Part shown: positions 1-6,549 of the stretch, in pieces | How positions within the stretch are numbered: the stretch's first letter is position 1 | Layout of the letters: each line of letters opens with the position of its first letter | Origin: Propionibacteriaceae bacterium | GTDB lineage: Bacteria; Actinomycetota; Actinomycetes; Propionibacteriales; Propionibacteriaceae | Length of the DNA: 14,473 nt | NCBI GenBank assembly: GCA_031265725.1 | Contig: JAISCH010000028.1 | Span: 1 to 14,473, forward strand | Direction: 5' to 3' | Translations under genes and position numbers: made by a program | The notes under the pieces: generated by a model | Database searches by the model: none | Told to the model about the DNA's origin: nothing | Seen by the model: the letters and a program-made list of their open reading frames with translations, nothing else

Positions 1-1
1 C

Positions 2-349
2 GTCGCATTGACCCTGCAGAGCTACACTATGCCGGCTCACGGTGCGATCACGTTGATGAACGGGACGCCGACGAGCAGCATCCTGCCTACTGGCACCAGG
101 GAGGTCATGTTCAGTCCGGCTACCGGTTTCCATGGCGACGACTATCTGACTGTCACCGTTTTTGACGGTTACGGTCATACCATCGCTGTCCCGGTGCATG
201 TCATCGTCATCCCTGCGCCAGAGGTCAAGACTGGTGGCGAGCTGATCCCCGGCCTGGACTTGGGTTGGGCTGTGGGTGCCTGCGCCCTAGCTGGGATAGC
301 GATGCTGGCGATGGTCCTAGTCGCCAAGCGCCGCCGCAAAGCCGAGTAG
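2..349 (+). CDS. C-terminal end of a membrane-anchored extracellular repeat protein (5' partial)
   Basis: The reading frame is already open at base 2, so the start lies outside the window and the TTG at 8 is probably an internal Leu codon. What remains is about 115 residues. The first ~70 resemble one Ig-like/cadherin-like repeat of bacterial surface proteins: a G-A-I-T-L stretch, then F-S-P-A-T-G-F-H-G-D-D-Y-L-T-V-T-V-F-D-G-Y-G, the usual 'P..GF.G.D...Y.V.DG.G' pattern. A short linker (PAPEVKTGGELIPG) leads to one hydrophobic helix (WAVGACALAGIAMLAMVLVA) and a cytoplasmic KRRRKAE stop-transfer tail. No LPXTG motif precedes the helix, so I infer anchoring by the transmembrane segment and not by sortase. 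The ligand or role cannot be told from this fragment. A strong hairpin terminator follows 25 nt after the stop. Confidence 0.75.
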   Translation, partial: VALTLQSYTMPAHGAITLMNGTPTSSILPTGTREVMFSPATGFHGDDYLTVTVFDGYGHTIAVPVHVIVIPAPEVKTGGELIPGLDLGWAVGACALAGIAMLAMVLVAKRRRKAE

Positions 350-373
350 CAGAACGACTGCCACTCACCACCA

Positions 374-437
374 AGGGAATATCGGGCGAAGGAAAAAGGT
401 TACGGTACGCACCTCCTTCGCCCGGTATTCCTCTTTT
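374..437 (+). terminator. Long-stem intrinsic terminator between convergent genes
   Basis: Left arm 374-393 pairs with right arm 414-432 over about 19 positions, with one bulged G and one G-U pair; the core GGGCGAAGGA/TCCTTCGCCC is perfect. The loop is about 20 nt and the right arm is followed by CTCTTTT. It lies just after the surface-protein stop (349) and before the dcd stop on the other strand (447), so it can end + strand transcription. The minus-strand flank lacks a U tract, so its effect on dcd transcripts is less certain. Confidence 0.75.
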
Positions 438-446
438 CGAGTGGAC

Positions 447-1022
447 TCAAATTTGGGTTTGGGTGAAACCCGCGTGGGACCGGCTGGCAGTCGGACCGCG
501 TTGGCCTTGATAGTGCGAACCGGCCTGCGTCGTGCCATAGGGGTGACGGGCGGCGGAACTCATCCGGAAGAAGCATAATTGGCCGATCTTCATTCCGGGA
601 TACAGCAGGATCGGCAATGTCGCCACACTCGCCAATTCAAGCGTTATATGGCCGGAGAATCCGGGGTCGATAAAACCGGCGGTGGCGTGAGTCAACAATC
701 CCAACCGACCCAGCGAAGACTTCCCCTCTATCCGGGCGGCCAGTGTCGCCGGAACGTCCACCGTCTCGTAAGTCGAGCCGAGAGCGAATTCTCCAGGATG
801 GAGAATAAAAGACGAGTCGTCATCGATGACGACCTGTTTGGTCAATTTGGGCTGGCTGATCGCCGGATCAATAACCGCATGGCTATGGCTCTCGAAGATC
901 AGGAAGTGGCGATCCAGCCGTACATCCACACTCGCTGGCTGCAACATAGCAGCATCCCAAGGATCAATCCGTACCCGCCCAGCAGCGATCTCCGCCGCAA
1001 TATCTTGATCTGACAACAGCAC
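447..1022 (-). CDS. dcd: dCTP deaminase / dUTPase (Dcd, actinobacterial type)
   Basis: A 191-residue protein that matches the Mycobacterium-type Dcd (about 190 aa) from end to end. Conserved stretches are [12 protein letters not shown] at the N-terminus, [10 protein letters not shown] (27-36), [11 protein letters not shown] (74-84), [20 protein letters not shown] (97-116), [14 protein letters not shown] with the catalytic Glu at about 129, [11 protein letters not shown], and the closing [12 protein letters not shown]. The family deaminates dCTP, and the actinobacterial enzyme is reported to be bifunctional, going on to dUMP plus pyrophosphate for thymidylate supply. It acts in the cytosol as a trimer. 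The start is GTG (1022-1020), placed exactly 6 nt after a TAAACT -10 box, so the mRNA is probably leaderless. It is convergent with the surface-protein gene and divergent from the HAD gene. Confidence 0.96.
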   Translation of the reverse strand: MLLSDQDIAAEIAAGRVRIDPWDAAMLQPASVDVRLDRHFLIFESHSHAVIDPAISQPKLTKQVVIDDDSSFILHPGEFALGSTYETVDVPATLAARIEGKSSLGRLGLLTHATAGFIDPGFSGHITLELASVATLPILLYPGMKIGQLCFFRMSSAARHPYGTTQAGSHYQGQRGPTASRSHAGFTQTQI

Positions 1023-1028
1023 AGCTAC

Positions 1029-1034
1029 AGTTTA
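1029..1034 (-). promoter_or_regulatory. -10 box of leaderless dcd promoter
   Basis: On the minus strand TAAACT (TANNNT type) is followed by 6 nt and then the GTG start of dcd. Transcription starting about 7 nt after the -10 would begin at the start codon. There is no Shine-Dalgarno and no clear -35. Confidence 0.55.
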
Positions 1035-1094
1035 ATCCGGTTCGGGTCGGAGCCGCGCTGGGTTTACTCCACACTCGCATTCCTGAAGAATGTA

Positions 1095-1916
1095 GTGGTG
1101 AAACGTTCCTCCAACACTCATTGCCATTCCACTGCTGGGAAGGCAAAACAGAGCTATCTGATGCTTGATTTAGAAGGGACGCTCTATACCCGCGCGGGTG
1201 TGATTCCTGGGGCACGCGAGACAGTGGCGGCGTTGCGAAAATGCACGGCTGGTATACGCTTTCTCACCAATACTGACTCCAGGGCGGATGGTTCGTTGCT
1301 CGCTGAATTGCATGAGCTGGACTTGGATGTCGCCGAGCATGAATTGTTCACTCCAGTTACAGCGGCGGCGAAGCTGGTGTCAGCGGTTCCGGGTGCGCGG
1401 GCGTTTGTCATCGGGACTTCGGAAGTCACTGAGCAATTGGCGGACACGCTCCAATTGGCTGCTGATCCCACAGCGGCAACGCATGTCATCGTGGGGGATT
1501 GTCGGACTTCTTTGAGCTATTCCCTGCTCAATGACGCCTTCCAGGCGCTGAGCAACGGCGCTGAACTCATCGCGCTCCAGCATGGTCGCTACTTCCTTTC
1601 CGGAGGACGTGCGCAGTTGGACACTGGCGCTGTGGTGGCGGCGCTGGAGTATGCGACTGATCGGACGGCAGTTGTCGTCGGGAAACCGTCAGTTCACTTC
1701 CTTGATGCCGCAGTGCGTTCTTTCCCCGGCACGCCCGCGCCGGAGGATGTCTGGGTCGTCGGAGACGATGCCGCGACCGATATCGCAATGGGACAACACT
1801 ATGGTGCCACCACAGTTCAGGTGCGCACCGGCAAATTCGATCCCGCTCATCAGACAGCGTATGCCACTCACATTATTGACTCGATCACCGGATTGCTCGC
1901 TCTGTTGCGCAAGTGA
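1095..1916 (+). CDS. HAD-superfamily subclass IIA phosphatase, LHPP/HDHD2-like
   Basis: A 273-residue HAD hydrolase with a C2-type cap. Motif I is LDLEGTLY (residues 24-31, nucleophile Asp25), motif II FLTNTDSR, motif III VVGKPS (Lys), motif IV VVGDDAATDI. The pattern TNT.S and the later LNDAFQALSNGAELIALQ, ALEYATD and VRTGKF are close to eukaryotic HDHD2/LHPP as I remember them, better than to NagD or AraL. Likely a cytosolic phosphate-monoester or P-N bond phosphatase; the substrate is unknown. Odd point: the second acid of motif I is Glu, not Asp. The start is uncertain between GTG 1095 and GTG 1098; GAAGAA at 1085-1090 is a plausible ribosome site for 1098. The ATG at 1161 would cut into the first beta strand. 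Divergent from dcd with a 72-nt gap. Confidence 0.88.
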   Translation: MVKRSSNTHCHSTAGKAKQSYLMLDLEGTLYTRAGVIPGARETVAALRKCTAGIRFLTNTDSRADGSLLAELHELDLDVAEHELFTPVTAAAKLVSAVPGARAFVIGTSEVTEQLADTLQLAADPTAATHVIVGDCRTSLSYSLLNDAFQALSNGAELIALQHGRYFLSGGRAQLDTGAVVAALEYATDRTAVVVGKPSVHFLDAAVRSFPGTPAPEDVWVVGDDAATDIAMGQHYGATTVQVRTGKFDPAHQTAYATHIIDSITGLLALLRK

Positions 1917-1947
1917 GGTATTGATAGCTGCCCAACGTCTGCTTGAG

Positions 1948-2310
1948 TCAGCCGAGGCCGCCCAAGACTAGGCCTAGGGCGGTGGCGAGGGTGCTGGTGA
2001 CCAGCATTGACGCGGATAGGAGTAGGGCGGTGCTGAATTCGCCTTTGCGGAGCAGGCGGGCTGACTCAACGCAGGCGGTGCTGAAGGTGGTGTAGCCGCC
2101 GAGGAATCCGGAGCCGATAATGATGCGCAGTTCGGCGTCGCCATTGTGGGCGGAGAACCAGCCGACCAGCACTCCGATCAGGAACGATCCGAGCACGTTT
2201 ATTATCCAGGTCGCCCAGCCGCGCATTCTGTTGGATTTACGGGTCAGCAGGGTGTCGGTCGCATAGCGGGCCAGCGCCCCGCATCCTCCGGCGAGGGCTA
2301 TCCAGATCAT
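1948..2310 (-). CDS. crcB: CrcB/Fluc fluoride channel, subunit 1
   Basis: A 120-residue protein of the Fluc/CrcB family, usual length, with four hydrophobic helices. Family marks are GGCGALARY (8-16), the pore Asn and GSF in INVLGSFLIG (37-46), and GSGFLGGYTTFS (66-77). Fluc proteins are dual-topology dimers that export fluoride across the cytoplasmic membrane. The first pore phenylalanine is kept (Phe76), but the second, usually in T-F-S after it, is Ala79, so this subunit alone may not make a symmetric pore. Start ATG 2310-2308 overlaps the stop of a 24-codon mini-ORF as ATGA, with GCGAGG just upstream as ribosome site. It lies downstream of a second crcB gene, so the pair probably forms a heterodimer from one transcript. 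Confidence 0.93.
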   Translation of the reverse strand: MIWIALAGGCGALARYATDTLLTRKSNRMRGWATWIINVLGSFLIGVLVGWFSAHNGDAELRIIIGSGFLGGYTTFSTACVESARLLRKGEFSTALLLSASMLVTSTLATALGLVLGGLG

Positions 2311-2321
2311 TGCGCGCCTCG
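2302..2321. repeat. Direct repeat copy 1 at the crcB gene junction
   Basis: The 20 bases match 2373-2392 at 18 of 20 positions, with a 71-bp offset. On the minus strand this copy carries the GAGG ribosome site, the ATGA overlap and the first codons (Met-Ile-Trp) of the downstream crcB. Confidence 0.85.
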
Positions 2322-2381
2322 CTTTCTGAGCGAGACTGTAGGGATGAAAGGCGCTGGTGGTACTCGTTTAAACCAAATCAT
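2307..2381 (-). CDS. Putative 24-codon coupling mini-ORF between the two crcB genes
   Basis: An ATG at 2381-2379 overlaps the TGA of the upstream crcB (ATGA). The frame stays open for 24 codons and ends in a TGA that overlaps the ATG of the downstream crcB, again as ATGA. It begins Met-Ile-Trp, as does the downstream CrcB, and ends Lys-Arg-Gly-Ala-Gln, nearly as the upstream CrcB ends (Lys-Arg-Arg-Gly-Ala-Gln). The same GAGGCGC ribosome-site context precedes each ATG. I infer that it arose by junction duplication and keeps translation continuous; whether the peptide does anything is unknown. It is short and could be untranslated. Confidence 0.4.
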   Translation of the reverse strand: MIWFKRVPPAPFIPTVSLRKRGAQ

Positions 2382-2392
2382 TGTGCGCCTCG
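2373..2392. repeat. Direct repeat copy 2 at the crcB gene junction
   Basis: This is the partner of 2302-2321 (18/20 identical). On the minus strand it contains the last codons of the upstream crcB, its TGA, and a ghost start (ATG ATT TGG) matching the real start of the downstream crcB. Confidence 0.85.
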
Positions 2393-2758
2393 TCGCTTCA
2401 CGATCTGGGCTGCTGCCCAACTTCCAGCGCAGGCTGCGGCCACTCCGCAGAGCACGCTCACCAGTGCATATCCGATGCCGGTCAGCGGCGCGGTTTGCAG
2501 CAGTTGGACTATTTCAAGGCTGAAAGCTGAATAGGTGGTGAAACCGCCCAATAGGCCGGTGCCCAATCCCAGCCGCAGCAGCAGCCGCCAACCCCGTCCG
2601 TCACCTAGCCATTCGACGAGTGCGCCGAGGATGAGCGCACCAGTGATGTTGATCGCCATCGTCGTGGTCCAAGTCGGCCAGGCCAGGCTCAGCGCCGCAC
2701 GGATGCTGGTTCCGAGCGCGCCGCCCAACAAGATGACGCAAACACGGCTGATCGGCAC
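2378..2758 (-). CDS. crcB: CrcB/Fluc fluoride channel, subunit 2
   Basis: A 126-residue second Fluc/CrcB protein with four hydrophobic segments. Marks are [14 protein letters not shown] (10-23), the pore Asn in [10 protein letters not shown] (36-45), and [17 protein letters not shown] (66-82). Here the first pore Phe is Tyr76 while the second (Phe79) is kept, the reverse of the downstream subunit. The usual G-S/C-F after the Asn reads G-A-L. Paired crcB genes are common in Gram-positive bacteria and are thought to form heterodimeric fluoride exporters. Start is GTG (2758-2756), 6 nt after a TAGAGT -10 box, so the mRNA is likely leaderless and has no room for a fluoride riboswitch. First gene of the crcB operon. 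Confidence 0.92.
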   Translation of the reverse strand: MPISRVCVILLGGALGTSIRAALSLAWPTWTTTMAINITGALILGALVEWLGDGRGWRLLLRLGLGTGLLGGFTTYSAFSLEIVQLLQTAPLTGIGYALVSVLCGVAAACAGSWAAAQIVKRRGAQ

Positions 2759-2764
2759 GGCAGT

Positions 2765-2770
2765 ACTCTA
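2765..2770 (-). promoter_or_regulatory. -10 box of leaderless crcB operon promoter
   Basis: TAGAGT on the minus strand, then ACTGCC, then the GTG start. The spacing matches the dcd, leuS and nrtR starts in this window. No -35 or ribosome site is evident. The remaining bases up to nadC (2771-2919) show no gene and no clear terminator. Confidence 0.5.
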
Positions 2771-2919
2771 CTGGATGGTCTCTTCCCGGTGGTGTGGGCT
2801 GCGCTCGCCCCGTGCCACCAGGAATCAACTAGTTGACGCGACGGCGAAGCCAATCGAACGAAGTGTCGCTAGACCCAGACGAAGGGCGCACGCTGAGTCA
2901 CGGAGTTGGCCGCTCACCG

Positions 2920-3771
2920 CTATCCGAGATAGTCCAAGCCGATATCGAGCACTCTCGCGGAGTGGGTCAGCCATCCCACACTGATCAGATCGACACCGGC
3001 TTCAGCGATGGGCACTGCGGTCTCGGGAGTGATCCGCCCGGAGGCCTCGGTAATCATCCGTCCATTCACCAATGCGACCGCTTCAGCGAGTTGCGCGGGA
3101 GCCATATTGTCGAGCAACACGGCGTCGGCGGTGTCGGCCAGCGACAACAACTCGCGCAACTGGGCCAGCGTGTCCACCTCCACCTCGATCTTGACCATGT
3201 GTCCGGCACTGGCTCTCGCGCGGAGCAGCGCCGCGCTGATCCCTCCGGCGGCGGCGACGTGGTTGTCCTTTATCAACACGGCATCGCCCAACCCGAAACG
3301 ATGGTTGCTACCCCCACCGGCGCGGACCGCGTACTTCTGCAGGGCGCGCAGACCAGGCATCGTCTTGCGGGTGTCGGTCACCTTGGCCTTGGTGTGGGCG
3401 ATCGCGGTGGCGATGGTGGCCGTCGCGGTGGCCACTCCGGAGAGATGACCGAGGAAATTCAGCGCCACCCGCTCACCGGAGAGCAGTCCGCGCATCGGCC
3501 CGGTCGCTCTTCCGATCACATCGCCGGGCTGGACCCGCTCGCCGTCTTTGACCCTGAAGCTGGCTTGGATGGCCGGATCGACTAGTTGCCAGGCCAATTC
3601 GGCGCAGCCAGCCCCCGCGATGACACCCGGCTCACGGGCCACCAGCGCAACCGCTCCGGCCTGATCGGCGGGGATGATCGCGTCAGTGGTGATATCGCCA
3701 ACCGCGCCGAGGTCTTCGCTCAGCGCCAGGCGCACAATCGGTTCGATGATCAGTCGGGGCAGCGGTCTCAT
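2920..3771 (-). CDS. nadC: Nicotinate-nucleotide pyrophosphorylase, carboxylating (quinolinate phosphoribosyltransferase)
   Basis: 283 residues, normal for NadC. It joins quinolinate to PRPP, releasing CO2, to give nicotinate mononucleotide, the last step of the de novo branch in this operon. Visible marks: SEDLGAVGDITTDA (18-31), SGERVALNFLGHLSG (98-112), the substrate-binding DTRKTMPGLR (133-142), YAVRAGGGSNHRFGL (147-161), KDNH (168-171), IEVEVDT (195-201), LLDNM (219-223), and a C-terminal DLISVGWLTHSA. Start ATG (3771-3769) overlaps the nadB stop by four bases as ATGA, so translation is coupled. Last gene of nadABC; after the stop there is a 161-bp gap to the crcB start, with no obvious hairpin terminator. 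Confidence 0.97.
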   Translation of the reverse strand: MRPLPRLIIEPIVRLALSEDLGAVGDITTDAIIPADQAGAVALVAREPGVIAGAGCAELAWQLVDPAIQASFRVKDGERVQPGDVIGRATGPMRGLLSGERVALNFLGHLSGVATATATIATAIAHTKAKVTDTRKTMPGLRALQKYAVRAGGGSNHRFGLGDAVLIKDNHVAAAGGISAALLRARASAGHMVKIEVEVDTLAQLRELLSLADTADAVLLDNMAPAQLAEAVALVNGRMITEASGRITPETAVPIAEAGVDLISVGWLTHSARVLDIGLDYLG

Positions 3772-5342
3772 CGCAAGCTGCCTTCCAAAGTGAACGCGGT
3801 CTGTCCCAGCAACTGCCCCCGCTGGCCAGGCAGACGCAGCCGGGTGTGGACAATCTCGTCATCGGCGGCGGGATAGTCCAACCGGGTGTGCGCGCCGCGC
3901 GACTCCCGGCGTTCCAAGGCGGCGGTGGCCAGCAGGTACGCGACCAGCCCGGCATCGCTGTCCAGGTACGGGCTAAGTCCAGTCAAGGCGGCCTCAAGTC
4001 CAGCTTTGTCGCGCAGCACGCCCGCGCCGTTGGTGATGATCTCCCGGATAGCGGCCAACCCGTCGTTCTCCGGGGTGGTGAGGGCGACGGTCGGCCGGGC
4101 AGTTGGAGCGGGGAGGCGGAAGCCAGCGTGATGCCGGAAGCGCTCGCGCAGGCAAGCCCCGGTCCAACGTCCGCAGACCACCGCTTCCAGCAAAGAGTTG
4201 GAGGCGAGCCGGTTGGCTCCATGCAGTCCGGTGGAGGCGACCTCGCCGACAGCGAATAGTCCGGGCAGGGTGCTCTCGCCGCGCTCGTCCACCTGGACTC
4301 CGCCCATGTGATAATGAGCGGCCGGACGTACCGGGATGAGGTCCTTGCGCGGGTCCAGCCCAGCGGCGGCGACCTTCTCAGTGATCTGTGGGAAAAGCCT
4401 GGGGAAAGCGTCGCCAGGACGTTCGCGGGCGTCCAGGAAGACTTGGTGCCCGGCTTGCAGCATCCGCCATTCGGCGCGGGAGACCACGTCCCGGGCAGCG
4501 AGTGGGTTCTTCAGCACCAGCGCTCCGGTCTCATTCCGCAGCGTCGCGCCCTCACCGCGTACCGCCTCGCTGACCAGCGGCATCGGATTGACGCCGACAT
4601 CCATAGCGGTCGGATGGAATTGCACCATTTCCAGATCGCGCAACACCGCCCCGGCCCGGTAGGCCAGCGCCAGCCCTTGACCCTGTGAGCCGAGTGGGGT
4701 GGTGGTGTGGGTGAACAGCCCGCCGATACCGCCGCTGGCGAGGACGACCGCCTCGCTGCGCAGTTCGAGCGGGCCGTCCGCAGTTAGCAGACGAAGGCCG
4801 GTGACCTTCCCGCCCGCAGCGAGGACGGCGGTGGCCCGGCAGTGCGCCCAGACAGTGATCGACGGTGTGGCCTTGGCTTTCGCTATCACCGCGCGCAGCA
4901 ATTCCGCACCGGTCCGGTCCCCCTTGGCATGGACGACGCGGCGACGGCTGTGCGCCCCTTCCAGGCCGCGCTTGAGGGTGCCGTCCGAGCGGCGGTCGAA
5001 TTGGGTGCCGATGCCTGCCAGCCATTCGATAGCGGCTGGCCCGGCGGCGGTGATCCGGCGCACAGCGTAGGGGTCGCACAATCCGGCCCCAGCCGCCAAG
5101 GTGTCCTGGGCGTGCTGCCCGGTGGAGTCGTCGTCGCCGACAGCGGCGGCCACCCCGCCCTGTGCCCAGTCCGTCGATGTGCCGTCGCCCAAGCCGCCCG
5201 CAGTGATCACCAGGCAGGGCACCGGAGATAGCTCAATCGCCGTGGTCAAACCGGCCAGTCCGGCCCCGACGATCACCGGGCAGTCGAGAATCAATGGCTG
5301 CCCGACCGGCAACCTGTCGGCGCGTCCGTTCATCCGTTCCAT
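3768..5342 (-). CDS. nadB: L-aspartate oxidase (FAD)
   Basis: About 524 residues, as usual for NadB. It oxidises L-aspartate to iminoaspartate, which NadA then condenses. Domains: FAD-binding Rossmann start CPVIVGAGLAGLTTAIEL with GxGxxG at 26-31, the flavin-contacting TSTDWAQGGVA (55-65), HSRRRVVHAKGDRTG (131-145), MVQFHPTA, SEAVRGEGATL, and the C-terminal GLFAVGEVASTGLHG/ANRLASNSLLEA that closes the FAD site. The frame is open upstream into nadA, but ATG 5342 is the sensible start: it lies 20 nt after the nadA stop with GGAAC just before it. ATG 5333 is the alternative. Middle gene of nadABC. Confidence 0.96.
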   Translation of the reverse strand: MERMNGRADRLPVGQPLILDCPVIVGAGLAGLTTAIELSPVPCLVITAGGLGDGTSTDWAQGGVAAAVGDDDSTGQHAQDTLAAGAGLCDPYAVRRITAAGPAAIEWLAGIGTQFDRRSDGTLKRGLEGAHSRRRVVHAKGDRTGAELLRAVIAKAKATPSITVWAHCRATAVLAAGGKVTGLRLLTADGPLELRSEAVVLASGGIGGLFTHTTTPLGSQGQGLALAYRAGAVLRDLEMVQFHPTAMDVGVNPMPLVSEAVRGEGATLRNETGALVLKNPLAARDVVSRAEWRMLQAGHQVFLDARERPGDAFPRLFPQITEKVAAAGLDPRKDLIPVRPAAHYHMGGVQVDERGESTLPGLFAVGEVASTGLHGANRLASNSLLEAVVCGRWTGACLRERFRHHAGFRLPAPTARPTVALTTPENDGLAAIREIITNGAGVLRDKAGLEAALTGLSPYLDSDAGLVAYLLATAALERRESRGAHTRLDYPAADDEIVHTRLRLPGQRGQLLGQTAFTLEGSLR

Positions 5343-5362
5343 TTCGTTCCGCTGGCTTCCGG

Positions 5363-6343
5363 TCACTTGACTGCCAACATCCGGTCGACGGCGCGCTTCG
5401 CCCGTTCGGCTACAGCGGTGTCTACCCGCACCTCGTGCGTCATCGTCTCCAGGGAACGGCGAATTGTGGCCAGCGTGTTGCGTTTCATATGCGGGCACAG
5501 ATTGCAGGGCCGGATGAATTCAAGCTGCGGATAGAGCTGGGCCACATTGTCACTCATCGAGCACTCAGTGATGAGCGCTACCCGCTCGGGCTGGTTCACC
5601 GCGACGAAATCCACCATTGCGGCTGTCGAACCGGCGAAGTCGGCTTCCGCGACCACCGCTGGCGGGCATTCCGGATGGGCGATCACGGTGACTCCGGGGT
5701 AGTCGGCGCGAATCTGCCGGATATCAGTCGGGGTGAAGCGTTCATGCACCTCACAAGCGCCGGGATGGGTGATGATCTCGACGCCGGTGCGGGCTGCTGT
5801 GTTCGCGGCCAGGTATTGATCGGGGATCATGATCACCCGCTCGGTGCCGAGGCTGGCGATGACCTGCTCGGCATTTCCCGAGGTGCAGCAGATATCGGAC
5901 TCGGCTTTGACCGCTGCGGAAGTGTTCACGTAGGTGACCACCGGGACGCCGGGATGGGCTCTCCGCAGCGCGATCACATCGGCAGGGGTGATCGACTCCG
6001 CCAATGAGCATCCGGCCTGCAGGTCAGGGATGAGCACTGTCTTCTCCGGGTTGAGCAATTTTGCGGTCTCGGCCATGAAATGCACCCCGGCAAGCACGAT
6101 CACATCAGCGTCGACGTCGATGGCTTTGCGGGCCAGCGCCAACGAGTCGCCAGTTATGTCGGAGACTCCGTGGAATATCTCCGGCGTCATGTAGTTGTGG
6201 GCGAGGATGACCGCGTTCCGCTCTCGTTTGAGTCGCCAGATCGCTTCCACATCATCGGCCATCGTGGCCCATTCCACTGCCGGGATCACTTCGCGCACAC
6301 GACAGAACGCCTCATCGGCCCGGCTCAACACGGTCGCAGTCAT
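5363..6343 (-). CDS. nadA: Quinolinate synthase A (4Fe-4S)
   Basis: 326 residues. NadA condenses iminoaspartate with dihydroxyacetone phosphate to quinolinate using an oxygen-sensitive 4Fe-4S cluster. Conserved parts: VILAHNYMTPEI (45-56), SLALARKA, GVHFMAETAKLLNPEK (86-101), IPDLQAGCSLA with Cys112, TYVNTSAAVKAESDICCTSGNA (137-158), MIPDQYLAANTA, THPGACEVHE with Cys197, TECSMSDN, and RPCNLCPHMKRNTL with Cys283. These three Cys match the spacing of known cluster ligands. The start ATG is preceded by a strong GGAGG, 6 nt spacing. First gene of nadA-nadB-nadC, from a promoter overlapped by a palindrome that is probably an NrtR operator. Confidence 0.97.
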   Translation of the reverse strand: MTATVLSRADEAFCRVREVIPAVEWATMADDVEAIWRLKRERNAVILAHNYMTPEIFHGVSDITGDSLALARKAIDVDADVIVLAGVHFMAETAKLLNPEKTVLIPDLQAGCSLAESITPADVIALRRAHPGVPVVTYVNTSAAVKAESDICCTSGNAEQVIASLGTERVIMIPDQYLAANTAARTGVEIITHPGACEVHERFTPTDIRQIRADYPGVTVIAHPECPPAVVAEADFAGSTAAMVDFVAVNQPERVALITECSMSDNVAQLYPQLEFIRPCNLCPHMKRNTLATIRRSLETMTHEVRVDTAVAERAKRAVDRMLAVK

Positions 6344-6349
6344 TTGACG

Positions 6350-6354
6350 CCTCC
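6350..6354 (-). promoter_or_regulatory. Strong Shine-Dalgarno of nadA
   Basis: GGAGG on the minus strand, 6 nt before the nadA ATG, sits within AGAGGAGG. CTCC just upstream can pair with it (CTCC-TAGA-GGAG), a small hairpin that might damp initiation. A clear SD with a leader of about 30 nt stands out here because several neighbouring genes look leaderless. Confidence 0.7.
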
Positions 6355-6377
6355 TCTAGGAGTACTACCGGATAAAC

Positions 6378-6400
6378 CTTATGCTAACGATGAGCAAAAG
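6378..6400. promoter_or_regulatory. Probable NrtR operator in the nadABC promoter
   Basis: A 23-bp imperfect palindrome: CTTATGCTAA, centre CGA, TGAGCAAAAG. The arms agree at 8 of 10 positions (CTTWTGCTMA). It covers the -10 box and part of the spacer of the nadA promoter. An NrtR repressor is encoded in this window, and NrtR is known to control NAD genes, including nadABC in actinobacteria, so it is the natural candidate to bind here. Binding is inferred. Confidence 0.7.
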
Positions 6401-6409
6401 TATGTGCAA
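6381..6409 (-). promoter_or_regulatory. Promoter of nadA-nadB-nadC
   Basis: On the minus strand TTGCAC (6409-6404) as -35, a 17-nt spacer, then TAGCAT (6386-6381) as -10. The -35 is weak (3 of 6) but the spacing is ideal. The expected start near 6374 gives a leader of about 30 nt. The palindrome at 6378-6400 overlaps the -10. Confidence 0.6.
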
Positions 6410-6549
6410 ATTTAGCCGCGCCGTCTCGAAGTGGCGGCTTCGTCGCCAGCGGGCGCAGCGGGTATCCCTTGGAATCACTCATCTGGGCTGTCCGGCAGGG
6501 CGGATTTTCGGCCCCCTGGTAGGTTTGGCAAGGAAAAAATGGAGGTTTG

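Noticed and set aside
2311..2377. Fluoride riboswitch or terminator between the crcB genes (CTCGCT/AGCGAG hairpin at 2318-2334)
   Set aside because: The 6-bp hairpin does not fit the crcB riboswitch layout, lies inside the mini-ORF, has no U tract, and the operon start seems leaderless.
3768..5498. Longer nadB reading starting at 5498 inside nadA
   Set aside because: The extra 52 residues overlap the nadA coding end, have no NadB similarity, and ATG 5342 lies just after the nadA stop with a ribosome site.
6490..6520. CAGGGC/GCCCCCTG hairpin upstream of the EEP gene
   Set aside because: Short stem with a bulge and 9-11 nt loop; not convincing as terminator or regulatory RNA.
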